Below are positions 45,519-54,209 of a DNA stretch of 64,000 nucleotides, one piece after another (within the stretch, counting starts at the first letter, position 1; every line of letters starts with the position of its first letter). Under the pieces are notes generated by a model. It was given only the letters and a program-made list of their open reading frames with translations. It did no database searches and was not told where the DNA came from. Position numbers and translations under genes: made by a program. The stretch comes from Ignavibacteriales bacterium (lineage in GTDB: Bacteria; Bacteroidota; Ignavibacteria; Ignavibacteriales; Ignavibacteriaceae): the NCBI GenBank assembly GCA_016707285.1, contig JADJIA010000011.1, positions 1-64,000 on the forward strand, given 5' to 3'.

Positions 45519-48500
45519 ATGAAAAAAACTGCAATTTTATTTGCTTTCATTCTCATTTTGGCATCCCAGTCATTTGGTCAGTTTGGACGAAACAAAGTCC
45601 AATATAAAGACTATGACTGGTATTACATACAAACCAAACACTTCGATATCTATTTCACGATAGAAGGGCAGAATATTGCCGAGTTTGCCGCAACTGCAAT
45701 TGAAGATGCTCTGGCTCAGATCCAATCTTCCATTAATTACAAGATTCAAAAAAGAATCAGCGTGGTTCTCTACGATTCACAAAATGAATTCCAGGAGACC
45801 AATGTAATTGATGCCTATCTTGGAGAGGGGACCGGTGGTTTCACCGAATTATTTAAAAACAGAATAGTTCTGCCCTTTTCAGGCAACTACAAAATGTTCC
45901 GTCATGTAATCCACCATGAGCTCGTTCATGGTGTTATGAACGATCTGTTTTATGGCGGAGCTCTGCAAAACATTATCTCCAATTCATCTGCTGTTAATCT
46001 GCCCCTCTGGTTCTCAGAGGGTCTGGCTGAATATCTCGCCCTTGGGTGGGATACAAATACCGACCAGTTCATCCGGGACGCCGCAATTAATGAGTATCTC
46101 CCCGATATTAAATATCTTGATGGATATTTTGCATATAGAGGCGGTCAGGCTGTTTTCTACTATATAGCAAAAAAATATGGCAGAGAAAAAGTGGCAGAAA
46201 TTGTGATGAATGTAAAAGGGAAGGGGGGTGTTGATCAGGGACTAAAAGCTTCGATCGGGCTGACGGTTGATGAACTTAGTGAGAGATGGAAAAAGGATAT
46301 AAAACGGGTGTTCTGGCCCGACATAACCGAAAGAAAAGACCCCGATGAGTTTGCAAAAAGGATGACCGATCCCAAAAAGGATAACTCATCCTACAATATC
46401 TCTCCTGCAATTTCACCTCAGGGAGACAAAATCGTTTACATCTCCAACAAAGATTACTTTTTTGATGTCTATTTGATGGATGCCAACACGGGAAAGGAAA
46501 TTTCGAGACTCGTAAAAGGAAACAGAACTGTTGACTTTGAGGAACTGAACATTTTAACTCCGGGTGTTTCATGGTCGCCGGATGGTAAAAAGATTGCCAT
46601 TGCTGCAAAAAGTGGACTCGATGATGCAATATTTATTGTTGATGCCGAGAGTGGCTCTGCGGATGATGTTCCCGTTAGATTTCCCGGTGTTGAGACCGTT
46701 GACTGGTCGAAAGATGGAACAAAACTTGTTTTTGCTGCCCAAAATTACGACGCATCCAATATTTATACCTATGAATTTGCGACAGGTAAAATTGAAAAAC
46801 TGACCGATGACCTTTTTTCCGATTCTGATCCAAGGTGGTCTTATGATGGTAAAAAAGTCTATTTTTCGTCTGACCGTGACACTATAACCGTTAGAATCAA
46901 TGATTATGAAGGTTATGAAATGTATCGTCACGATTACAGTCAGATGGATCTGTTTGAATATGACATTGAAACAAAACAGGTGAGACGACTTACCGATTAT
47001 CCTTTTAGTGATGAAAAATATGCACTGCCCTCACAATCGGGTGACGAGTTATTGTTTGTTTCAGATTATAATGGTATCAATAACATCTACAAAATTAAAC
47101 CTGATGTTAACTGGAATCCAACAAATGCTCCAACTCCTGTAACCAATTCGCTTAATGGACTGGATCAGATCAGCACTTCGTATGACGGTAAAAAGCTTGC
47201 TTTAACGGCGATGTATAAATCTTCATACAATATTTTTACTCTGAACAACCCGTTTGGAATGACTTTAGAAACCGACTCTATTCCATTCACAGAGTATATG
47301 AAAGAAGTGGTGAATGGCGGGACAAAATTTAGAGGCGGTAACCGAAAAGATCCATTTGACACCACTTATGTTGTTATGAAAGTGGACACTGACATTTCAG
47401 ACTCACTCAAAACAGATTCCACTGAAACAAAAGTTGAAGTGTTTACCGGTGTTTACAGCGATACTGTAAAAAGTTATGGTGACTCTGTAATGATCGATTA
47501 TTCCACATTGGTTTTTGGTGAGGATGCTCCAAAACCAAAGGATACAACAAAAATACCAAATCTTGAGTTTCTTCTGACCGACAGACTTGAGGACGACGGT
47601 GATTTTAAGATCAGGAAATATAAAATCAATTTTTCACCCGATCTCGTTTATGCCAATGCCGGTTACAGCACCTATTATGGATTACTCGGAACCACAGTGT
47701 TATCTTTCAGTGATGTTCTTGGAGATCACAGATTGATTGGTTTCACTTCACTTCAGATCGATCTAAAAAACAGTGACTACGGGCTTGCTTATTATTACCT
47801 GAAGGGAAGGTGGGATATTGGAGTTTCTGCGTTCCACACCGCACGGTTTGTTTATTTGCAAAGAGGACAATTCCTTAATTTCTTCCGATTTAGAAATTTT
47901 GGTTTGGTTGTAAATGCCAGTTATCCGTTAAACAGATTTTACAGGTTCGATTTTAACCTTGGGTTAACAAATGCCACTCAGTCGAATCTCGACAATACCA
48001 TGGAAGCGCAGAGGGAAAATACATTCCTTGTGCCTTCAGTTGCATTTGTTCACGACAATACAATCTTTGGTTACACTGCCCCGATTGATGGTACCCGTTA
48101 TCGTCTTGAAGTTATGGCAAATCCAATAATTCAAGCAGATAAATACGGGTTTTATTCAGTTCTCGGAGATTACAGAAGATATCTTCGGTTCTGGGGTGAC
48201 TATTCACTCGCTTTAAGAGGTTCTTTTGGTTATTCCTTTGGTAACAATCCACAACGATTTTTTATCGGTGGAACAGAAAACTGGATTAACAGAGACTGGT
48301 CAACGGGAAGGCTTCCACTCGATTCACCGAGCGATTTTGTGTTCCTTTCCACTGCACTGCCAATGCGTGGTTACAATTACGCCGAAGTTGTTGGTACCAA
48401 ATATGGTCTCGTGAATGTGGAACTTCGTTTTCCATTTATTCGATATCTGGTAACCGGTGGTCTTCCATTGTTTTTCAGCAATATTATGGGTACCATATTC

Positions 48501-48719
48501 TTTGATGCCGGAGCTGCCTGGAACGACAATAATAAACTCCAGCTCTTCACAAAAGATGAAAAAGGGAATAACATCACCAAAGACCTGTTGATGGGTACCG
48601 GGTTTGGACTCAGAACCTATTTCCTCTATTTCCTGCTTCGGTTTGATCTCGCCTGGGCATACAATGTGGATGGTTTCAGCAAACCGATATTCTATTTTTC
48701 GCTGGGAACCGATTTTTAG
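45519..48719 (+). CDS. Large surface protein: HExxH metalloprotease, WD40/TolB-like propeller and outer-membrane barrel
   Basis: A 1066-residue protein with a signal peptide (residues 1-20). Residues about 30-270 form a gluzincin-like peptidase domain with HELVH (133-137) and the downstream glutamate E167 in WFSEGLAEYLA. Residues about 285-580 carry PD40/TolB-type propeller blades (SPAISPQGDKIVYISNKD, VSWSPDGKKIAIAAKSG, PRWSYDGKKVYFSSDRD). Residues about 690-1066 resemble an outer-membrane beta-barrel of the Omp85 or surface-antigen class and end in a phenylalanine (FYFSLGTDF). The protein is probably anchored by the barrel with protease and propeller on the periplasmic or external side. The combination is unusual and its substrate is unknown. 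A terminator follows. Confidence 0.75.
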   Translation: MKKTAILFAFILILASQSFGQFGRNKVQYKDYDWYYIQTKHFDIYFTIEGQNIAEFAATAIEDALAQIQSSINYKIQKRISVVLYDSQNEFQETNVIDAYLGEGTGGFTELFKNRIVLPFSGNYKMFRHVIHHELVHGVMNDLFYGGALQNIISNSSAVNLPLWFSEGLAEYLALGWDTNTDQFIRDAAINEYLPDIKYLDGYFAYRGGQAVFYYIAKKYGREKVAEIVMNVKGKGGVDQGLKASIGLTVDELSERWKKDIKRVFWPDITERKDPDEFAKRMTDPKKDNSSYNISPAISPQGDKIVYISNKDYFFDVYLMDANTGKEISRLVKGNRTVDFEELNILTPGVSWSPDGKKIAIAAKSGLDDAIFIVDAESGSADDVPVRFPGVETVDWSKDGTKLVFAAQNYDASNIYTYEFATGKIEKLTDDLFSDSDPRWSYDGKKVYFSSDRDTITVRINDYEGYEMYRHDYSQMDLFEYDIETKQVRRLTDYPFSDEKYALPSQSGDELLFVSDYNGINNIYKIKPDVNWNPTNAPTPVTNSLNGLDQISTSYDGKKLALTAMYKSSYNIFTLNNPFGMTLETDSIPFTEYMKEVVNGGTKFRGGNRKDPFDTTYVVMKVDTDISDSLKTDSTETKVEVFTGVYSDTVKSYGDSVMIDYSTLVFGEDAPKPKDTTKIPNLEFLLTDRLEDDGDFKIRKYKINFSPDLVYANAGYSTYYGLLGTTVLSFSDVLGDHRLIGFTSLQIDLKNSDYGLAYYYLKGRWDIGVSAFHTARFVYLQRGQFLNFFRFRNFGLVVNASYPLNRFYRFDFNLGLTNATQSNLDNTMEAQRENTFLVPSVAFVHDNTIFGYTAPIDGTRYRLEVMANPIIQADKYGFYSVLGDYRRYLRFWGDYSLALRGSFGYSFGNNPQRFFIGGTENWINRDWSTGRLPLDSPSDFVFLSTALPMRGYNYAEVVGTKYGLVNVELRFPFIRYLVTGGLPLFFSNIMGTIFFDAGAAWNDNNKLQLFTKDEKGNNITKDLLMGTGFGLRTYFLYFLLRFDLAWAYNVDGFSKPIFYFSLGTDF

Positions 48720-48756
48720 ACAGGTATTAAGTATCAGGTATTAGTTTGAATTATTT

Positions 48757-48787
48757 AGAGCTGTCAGAAATGGCAGCTTTTTTTTTA
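48757..48787 (+). terminator. Rho-independent terminator after the metalloprotease-barrel gene
   Basis: Stem AGCTGTCA / TGGCAGCT with a GAAA loop (48759-48778, one G-U pair) followed by a run of T to about 48787. It lies 38 bases after the gene stop. Confidence 0.88.
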
Positions 48788-48833
48788 TTTGATTGATCTT
48801 TTTATTAGATTTGATAATTATGATGAGGAAAAT

Positions 48834-49061
48834 ATGGAATTGAAAGACAGAATCACCCTGAATCACAGAATTATGGGTGGAGTTCCTTGTATCAGAAATC
48901 TTAGGATGCCAATTTCGACTATATTGGCACTTCTGGCAGAAGGATACGATGAGAAAAAGCTACTTGAGGAACATGAAGAATTGGAACCTGAAGATATTCG
49001 GGCTGTGCTTAAATATGCATCTGACTATTTTCGTACAAAGGAATTCCCGCTGGCAGTCTAA
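48834..49061 (+). CDS. DUF433 family protein, probable antitoxin
   Basis: A 75-residue protein from the ATG at 48834. The start RITLNHRIMGGVPCIRNLRMPISTILALLAEGYDEKKLLE (read in two parts) is the DUF433 signature, a small helix-turn-helix-like fold resembling VapB-type DNA-binding antitoxins. TAA at 49059-49061 overlaps the ATG of the PIN-like gene by one base, so the two are coupled as a toxin-antitoxin pair. An open frame runs back to 48789, but that part overlaps the terminator region. Confidence 0.78.
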   Translation: MELKDRITLNHRIMGGVPCIRNLRMPISTILALLAEGYDEKKLLEEHEELEPEDIRAVLKYASDYFRTKEFPLAV

Positions 49062-49426
49062 TGGAGTTTTTAATAGACAATAATATCTCTCCAAAAGTTG
49101 CAGATTCTCTTTCACAGAACGGGTTTGGTTCGGTTCATGTGAAAAAATTAGGTATGAGTGCTGCGACTGATGATGCCATATTTGGATATGCCAATGAAAA
49201 TAACCTTACAATCATCTCGGCTGATACCGATTTTGGATTCATCCTTTCCACATGGCAATTCAACAGGCCATCTGTTATTTTATTACGACACATCTCACCT
49301 CTTCCCGAGATTCAGGCAAAATATCTTCTGAATGTTATAGATAAATTTGCGACTGAAATAGAAGACGGATCATTACTTGTAATCACTCCTGAAAAACTAC
49401 GAATAAGAAAATTACCTCTTTTTTAG
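49061..49426 (+). CDS. DUF5615 PIN-like protein, probable toxin nuclease
   Basis: A 121-residue PIN-fold (Mut7-C/DUF5615) protein. Conserved acidic residues of the family are visible: D7 in FLIDNNISPKVA, D37-D38 in AATDDAIFGYA and D54 to D56 in IISADTDFG. PIN toxins of toxin-antitoxin modules cut RNA; DUF5615 members regularly follow DUF433 genes, as here. Substrate unknown. It is followed by a long intergenic region with repeats. Confidence 0.8.
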   Translation: MEFLIDNNISPKVADSLSQNGFGSVHVKKLGMSAATDDAIFGYANENNLTIISADTDFGFILSTWQFNRPSVILLRHISPLPEIQAKYLLNVIDKFATEIEDGSLLVITPEKLRIRKLPLF

Positions 49427-49465
49427 CCTGAGTATATCCCTCAAAATGGTCTTTTCTGCCGAATT

Positions 49466-49513
49466 GCGTTTATAACCCGCAAAAAAGCATGACTATTTGT
49501 GGGTTATAAGCGC
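49466..49513. repeat. Imperfect 16-base inverted repeat
   Basis: GCGTTTATAACCCGCA at 49466-49481 and TGTGGGTTATAAGCGC at 49498-49513; two mismatches, 16-base loop. Could be a hairpin ending the toxin-antitoxin transcript (no T run) or a dispersed repeat. Confidence 0.6.
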
Positions 49514-49567
49514 AAAAAGGTAAAAATTCATTGTATGTTCTCAATTTTGGGTTTTTATTGTCTCTCA

Positions 49568-49647
49568 TTTTCATGAGTTTGAACCCCATGCTATTGGTTT
49601 AAATTGCAGGAAATCATTTACCAATAGCCTGTGAATTCATTCACAGG
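49568..49647. repeat. REP-like structured repeat, copy A
   Basis: Shares with copy B the cores ACCCCATGCTATTGG and CCTGTGAATTCATTCACAGG. The latter is a perfect hairpin (9-base stem, TC loop). In copy A, CTATTGGT and ACCAATAG form a longer-range stem enclosing the middle. A degenerate ATGAGTTTGAACCCCAT hairpin starts it. The design resembles REP/BIME elements mobilised by RAYT transposases. Confidence 0.7.
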
Positions 49648-49733
49648 AGCATAAAATAATATCGATATTTGGGTTCTGGAAACCTTCCCGATTGCCCGTT
49701 TTTATGAATAGAAATTTCCGAATAGCATTCCAT

Positions 49734-49814
49734 TTTCATGGGGTTGAAACCCCATGCTATTGGATTAAATTCGCCAAATAAACCAAACCAAAAGCCTGTG
49801 AATTCATTCACAGG
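49734..49814. repeat. REP-like structured repeat, copy B
   Basis: Second copy, same orientation, 86 bases after copy A. It begins with a perfect hairpin ATGGGGTT-GA-AACCCCAT, continues with GCTATTGG, and ends with CCTGTGAAT-TC-ATTCACAGG. The CCAATAG arm of copy A is changed to CCAAAAG here. Confidence 0.7.
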
Positions 49815-50121
49815 TCAAATCGATAAAACATAAAATTTATCTTTATTGAATATAATAACGAATCCATACCATCTCAAACTGCCTCTTTACAAATAAAAGC
49901 ATGTTTTTAGTCACAAATGGCATGTTTTTGCGAAAAAATAATATTCCAACCTATTGCAACAAATCAATAATAATTGTAATTTAGTATGCGGAAAAGAGAG
50001 GGTTTTATTAACATATTGTTAATTTTCTGACAAAAGGTTTGGTTAGCAGTGATTATCAAAAATCAGTTATGATTTTAGAGAAAATTTGAAAATGTTCATC
50101 TTATAATAGCGGAGAAATTTT

Positions 50122-50670
50122 ATGAAAAAATTGTTTACAATCTTGATTTTGTTGGGGGTAACTGCGTTTGGGCAGATTGAAATATCAGAAGGTTTAAATA
50201 TGCCTGGAGCATATAACGGTTGGGTAAATCCTCCAAGCATCAATGCGCTAGGAGGTGTTCAAAAATCCGGCGGAACCCTTCTTGTTATTACGACAGGGAC
50301 AAGAAGATATAAGACTACAATTAAAGTTGCTGCTAGTGGTGGTGACATAACTGAAGGAACTTATGCCTGGAAGTTTTCAAGTGGCCCAACTTCAAACTAT
50401 TGGCAAAATTCGTGGGGAAATGTCAATGTTAGTTTTAACAGCCTTCAGAATTATACCAAAGAAAGTCCTAATAATAACTCCGTTACAGTTACAAACGGTA
50501 AATGGTATTCAGTAAATTGGAAGGACATTGGTTATGTCAATACTACGGCAATTTGGATGGAAACTACCGGTGAACCTGTCACAATCACAAATGTGCAAAC
50601 CGAGGATCCCTCCGGGCGCTGGCGATTAAGTCGAGGTGCCAATAACAACCAGCGCACCTCCAGCTACTGA
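50122..50670 (+). CDS. N-terminal part of a secreted T9SS cargo protein, interrupted
   Basis: A 182-residue frame with signal peptide (MKKLFTILILLGVTAFG). The mature part is a strand-rich domain with NMPGAYNGWVNPP and WKFSSGPTSNYWQ segments, similar to carbohydrate-binding or starch-binding modules of secreted proteins in this phylum. After TEDPSG (about 50610) the frame becomes unlike protein, and homology-like reading continues in other frames as VPITTSAPPATENI and then LRYTTNNWANSSFVQ, so at least two frame changes separate it from the C-terminal part at 50838. Either a degenerating gene or consensus errors. Confidence 0.65.
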   Translation: MKKLFTILILLGVTAFGQIEISEGLNMPGAYNGWVNPPSINALGGVQKSGGTLLVITTGTRRYKTTIKVAASGGDITEGTYAWKFSSGPTSNYWQNSWGNVNVSFNSLQNYTKESPNNNSVTVTNGKWYSVNWKDIGYVNTTAIWMETTGEPVTITNVQTEDPSGRWRLSRGANNNQRTSSY

Positions 50671-50837
50671 AAACATTCATCTATCTTAGGTACACTACAA
50701 ATAACTGGGCAAATTCCTCTTTCGTTCAAGCATCTGGTACAGGAACATCTTGGACTGCCACCATCCCAGGCTCCGGTAATGGTGGTAACAGTCAGAGTTG
50801 GTATTATGTTCTCACGAGTACAGTTCCATTAGGAAGT

Positions 50838-51470
50838 TTGACCCACGCAGATGCTGATATGCAGACGATAAATTTTACAAATAATAGTGGTTTGAATTAT
50901 CCCCTCCCAGTCGAATTAACCTCCTTCAACGCTGCAATCAGAAACGGGCTTGTTGACTTAAAATGGGAAACTGCAACTGAAGTTAACAACTACGGTTTTG
51001 AGGTTGAAAGAAAATCGACAAATGCTGACTGGAGCAAAATTGGATTTGTTGAAGGACATAATTCCACCAACTCACCAAAATACTACAGCTATTCCGACAA
51101 ACCTGAAGGAACAGGAAAAATTGCTTACAGATTAAAACAAATCGACAACGATGGTCAGTTTGAATACAGTCCGGAGGTTGAAGTTCTGGTTGACAATCTT
51201 CCTAATGGATTTGTTTTGGAACAGAATTATCCTAATCCATTTAATCCTGAGACTTCAATCAGATTTGCTCTGAAAGAGGATACAAAAGCAACCTTAAAAG
51301 TTTACAATTCACTTGGTGCCGAAATAGCTACTTTGTTTGACGGTACCGCTGAAGCAGGAAGATATTATGATGTAAAATTTGGCGGCAGTGAACTCGCTTC
51401 CGGATTCTATATTTATAAACTTGTTGCGGGTGAATATGTGTCAGTTAAGAAAATGCTTTTGATGAAGTAG
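50838..51470 (+). CDS. C-terminal part of the same cargo protein with T9SS sorting domain
   Basis: The called TTG start at 50838 is arbitrary: the frame is open from about 50690 with YLRYTTNNWANSSFVQ and SWTATIPGSGNGG, a domain common in secreted proteins of this phylum. Then comes PLPVELTSFNAAI, an FN3-like segment with WETATEVNNYGFEVER, and the T9SS sorting domain LEQNYPNPFNPETSIRFAL...ASGFYIYKLV...KKMLLMK. It is the second half of the gene starting at 50122. The intact protein would be about 450 residues and exported by the type IX system. Confidence 0.78.
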   Translation: MTHADADMQTINFTNNSGLNYPLPVELTSFNAAIRNGLVDLKWETATEVNNYGFEVERKSTNADWSKIGFVEGHNSTNSPKYYSYSDKPEGTGKIAYRLKQIDNDGQFEYSPEVEVLVDNLPNGFVLEQNYPNPFNPETSIRFALKEDTKATLKVYNSLGAEIATLFDGTAEAGRYYDVKFGGSELASGFYIYKLVAGEYVSVKKMLLMK

Positions 51471-51558
51471 AATACCTCATCCCCCTTTTTGAACAGGATA
51501 TTCACGATTCAAAAAGATGGTCACGATACTGCGATAAAATTTTGCGGTAAGTTTTTAA

Positions 51559-51588
51559 GGCTCCTGAGAAATCGGGAGCCTTTTTTTT
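51559..51588 (+). terminator. Rho-independent terminator
   Basis: GGCTCC (51559-51564) pairs with GGAGCC (51575-51580), followed by eight T. It terminates transcription of the T9SS cargo gene. A short open frame at 51489 overlaps it and is not a gene. Confidence 0.85.
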
Positions 51589-51688
51589 GTTTTGTGGATA
51601 TGTTTCAGGAATTTTCACAAATAAAGGTAATTTGCTTTGAATCAATTATGTTTGTTAATACTGATTTTAATTTAATCGGAACAACAAA

Positions 51689-52201
51689 ATGACTCTGACA
51701 GAAACTTTTCGTGGTAAAAAGCTTGGATGGAAACAGGATAGTTTTTTCTCCAAAGATTACAAATTGTATGCTGATAGCGACCTCATTGGCAGGATCAATT
51801 TCCCAAAATTCTTAAGTACAAAAGGCGACATTTCCGTTCTTGGGCATGAATTGGAAGCAGATTCACCAAGTATGTGGAAATCCCGTATGGAAATGCGCGA
51901 AAAAAAGAGCGGGAAATTGGTGGCGGAATTAAAAGTTGAAAAATTTATGGGTGAAAGTGAAATAACAATTGGTACCAAATCTTTCCGATTTGCAACTACT
52001 TTATTTCAAAAAAGGTTTTTAATTAAAAGTGAGGCTGGAGCAACATTAATCGAGTTTGCCATGACGGGATGGTTCAAGACTGAATGTGAGATAAAACCTG
52101 AGCCAACCTTTATTCATGAAGAGGAATTCCCGATTTTGCTGGCTTTTGTCTGGTACCTGATAATCAGAATCAGTAACAGACATGCTGCAGCAGGAGTTTA
52201 A
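51689..52201 (+). CDS. Hypothetical beta-rich protein with C-terminal hydrophobic segment
   Basis: A 170-residue protein without signal peptide. Strand-rich pattern (YKLYADSDLIGRINFP, SRMEMREKKSGKLVAELKVEKF, SEITIGTKSFRFATT) reminiscent of LURP-one/Tubby-like barrels, but the match is too weak to assign. A hydrophobic stretch near the end (FPILLAFVWYLIIRIS) may be a membrane anchor. It ends 18 bases before the mscS leader, so the two may share a transcript. Function unknown. Confidence 0.65.
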   Translation: MTLTETFRGKKLGWKQDSFFSKDYKLYADSDLIGRINFPKFLSTKGDISVLGHELEADSPSMWKSRMEMREKKSGKLVAELKVEKFMGESEITIGTKSFRFATTLFQKRFLIKSEAGATLIEFAMTGWFKTECEIKPEPTFIHEEEFPILLAFVWYLIIRISNRHAAAGV

Positions 52202-52219
52202 ATTTATCCGGAGATAGTT

Positions 52220-52426
52220 ATGTTACTAAAATTGAAATACAAGAATTTATCAGAATCAAAATTTAATAGAGCAATAATCCGGTTATCCATATTTTCAATC
52301 TGTTATCTGTTTTTTGCATTTCCTGCCTATGCGGGATCAACCTCAGCAAGACACCTCAAACACCGGAAATGGAACAGAACTGCTTCAAAGATTGGATTCA
52401 GTAAGAATTGCCGACTCCCTGTATAA
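52220..52426 (+). CDS. Leader (signal peptide) of the MscS gene, frameshifted from the body
   Basis: The first 40 residues end in a good signal peptide (FSICYLFFAFPAYAG). After the expected cleavage site the frame reads unlike protein, while the neighbouring frame reads DQPQQDTSNTGNGTELLQRL and continues as the MscS channel. So the true gene starts at 52220 (GGAG upstream) and has lost or gained one base near 52330-52340. Whether this is real or a sequence error cannot be told. Confidence 0.6.
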   Translation: MLLKLKYKNLSESKFNRAIIRLSIFSICYLFFAFPAYAGSTSARHLKHRKWNRTASKIGFSKNCRLPV

Positions 52427-54128
52427 AATTAAAGTTGAGGCAGAACTTTTATCTTTAAAGACCACTGACAACCTAAAAAAAGCAGAGTTGTTGAAGGAAC
52501 TTGAAGTTCTTAAAGCTGCTGAAATGAAAAAAAAGGAGATATTGCAAAGGCAGGTTGACTCATTAAAGTCGGTTTCGAAGGGATATCCTGTTGCCCCATT
52601 TGGTGATACAATACTTGTTGTATATACAAAGATTGGCTCATTTTCAGCTGAGGCAAGGGCAAAATTAAACACTGAAAAAATCGAAAAGCTTGCTGATGAT
52701 TATTTTTTTGAACCTGATTCCATAAAAATAATTCCGACTGAAACTCACATCGAGTTGGTGTATGGCGAAAGTATCATACTTAGTGTAACCGATAAGGACG
52801 CTTTGTGGATGGGTATCTCAAAGACTGAATTAGCAAAAAAGTATAAAGATAAAATAGCTGCATCGATTGCAAATTATCGGGATGCAACAAGCATTAAAAC
52901 GCTGACGATTAAAGCTGTGCTTGCCATTCTCATCCTGGTAGCACTCTTCTTGATAGTAAAATTTATGAACAAGGGATATCGTTATTTTAGACTAAAAATG
53001 TTGCAAAAAAGACACAGGTGGTTTAAGGGATTTAGTTTTAAGGACTATGAACTTGTTTCATCTTCAAAACAGCTTGAAATCTTCTTTTTTGCTTCAAACA
53101 TATTGAGGCTCTTTCTGATTTTGCTGGTCGTTTATCTCACTCTGCCGCTTGTCTTTTATATTTTCCCCTGGACGGAACATCTTGCAACCGATTTGTTGGG
53201 TTTTGTATTAAATCCTCTTAAAAAGATCGTTTTTGCGATGATCGATTTTTTACCAAATCTGTTTACAATTCTGGTGATTACAGTCGTTTTCCGTTACATA
53301 CTTAAAGGGATCAAATATTTAACTGACGAGATTCAGTCAGACAGTCTGAAGATACCCGGTTTTTATCCCGATTGGGCACAACCGACTTACAACATTGTAC
53401 GAATTCTGGTTATAGCATTTGCAATAATTGTGATTTTCCCGTATCTGCCGGGTTCAGATTCACCTGTCTTCCAAGGAGTTTCAGTTTTTCTTGGTTTTAT
53501 GTTTACACTCTCATCAGCCGGATCGTTGTCGAATATCATTGCCGGAACGGTATTAACATACATGCGCGCTTTTCAACTTGGTGACTTTGTCAAGATAGGG
53601 GAAATTAATGGAGATATCGTTGAGAAGACTCTTCTTGTCACACGGATAAAAACCCGCCATAATGAGATAATCACAATTCCAAACTCCACTATTATGAACT
53701 CGAATACTATCAATTATTCGAGTGAAGCGAGGAACTTTGGACTGATAGTGAAAACAACCGTCACTATCGGTTACGATGTACCCTGGCGGAAGGTTCATGA
53801 ATTGCTGCTTGAAGCGGCAAAAAGAACTGATTCAATATTGGAGAGTCCCAAACCCTTTGTGTTCCAGACGAGTCTTGACGACTTTTATGTCAGTTATGAG
53901 CTAAATTTATTTACTCGAGAGGCAAATACACAGGCAAAAGTATATTCCGATTTACATCAGAATATTCAGGACACTTTTAATGAATCAGGTGTGGAAATCA
54001 TGTCACCCCACTATCGTGCTGCGAGGGATGGTAACCTGACAACAATTCCTGCTGATTATCTTCCATCTGACTATGTTGTTCCATCGTTTAGTGTGGAATT
54101 TAAGAGTAAAACCAAAGAGGGAGAATGA
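52314..54128 (+). CDS. MscS-family mechanosensitive ion channel
   Basis: A 604-residue frame (true N-terminus is the leader at 52220). A coiled-coil-like, charged region (about 20-75) is followed by a soluble domain and several membrane helices (about 200-225, 255-285, 300-330, 350-375), then the MscS pore helix and beta domain: GFMFTLSSAGSLSNIIAGTV, GDFVKIGEINGDIVEKTLL, RIKTRHNEIITIPNSTIMN. MscS channels open under membrane tension and release solutes. The long periplasmic N-terminus is like MscK/YbiO-type channels. It is probably in the inner membrane. Confidence 0.87.
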   Translation: MHFLPMRDQPQQDTSNTGNGTELLQRLDSVRIADSLYKIKVEAELLSLKTTDNLKKAELLKELEVLKAAEMKKKEILQRQVDSLKSVSKGYPVAPFGDTILVVYTKIGSFSAEARAKLNTEKIEKLADDYFFEPDSIKIIPTETHIELVYGESIILSVTDKDALWMGISKTELAKKYKDKIAASIANYRDATSIKTLTIKAVLAILILVALFLIVKFMNKGYRYFRLKMLQKRHRWFKGFSFKDYELVSSSKQLEIFFFASNILRLFLILLVVYLTLPLVFYIFPWTEHLATDLLGFVLNPLKKIVFAMIDFLPNLFTILVITVVFRYILKGIKYLTDEIQSDSLKIPGFYPDWAQPTYNIVRILVIAFAIIVIFPYLPGSDSPVFQGVSVFLGFMFTLSSAGSLSNIIAGTVLTYMRAFQLGDFVKIGEINGDIVEKTLLVTRIKTRHNEIITIPNSTIMNSNTINYSSEARNFGLIVKTTVTIGYDVPWRKVHELLLEAAKRTDSILESPKPFVFQTSLDDFYVSYELNLFTREANTQAKVYSDLHQNIQDTFNESGVEIMSPHYRAARDGNLTTIPADYLPSDYVVPSFSVEFKSKTKEGE

Positions 54129-54159
54129 ATTTATATTTTATCACAACCAAAAAAATAGT

Positions 54160-54167
54160 TATATTGC
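54160..54167 (+). promoter_or_regulatory. Promoter-like element TATATTGC before rpmE2
   Basis: TATATTGC lies 42 bases before the rpmE2 ATG. The same octamer occurs 33 and 40 bases before two other starts in the window (54590 and 4625), so it is probably a local form of the -7 element. Visual evidence only. Confidence 0.35.
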
Positions 54168-54209
54168 AAAACTGTTTTGTAAAATTCGTTAACTAAAGAC
54201 ACGAGTAAA

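Larger units (their letters stand above)
49427..50121. other. Intergenic region, 695 bases, with inverted and REP-like repeats
   Basis: No open frame of useful length on either strand. It holds an imperfect inverted repeat (49466-49513), two copies of an approximately 80-base structured repeat (49568-49647 and 49734-49814), and an AT-rich stretch before the gene at 50122 that probably includes its promoter. I saw no tRNA or transposase. Confidence 0.6.

Noticed and set aside
49427..50121. CRISPR array
   Set aside because: Only two ~80-base units with internal hairpins and no regular short repeat-spacer pattern; no cas gene nearby.
51489..51692. 67-codon frame before the hypothetical gene at 51689
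   Set aside because: It crosses a clear terminator stem and T run, and has no protein-like composition.
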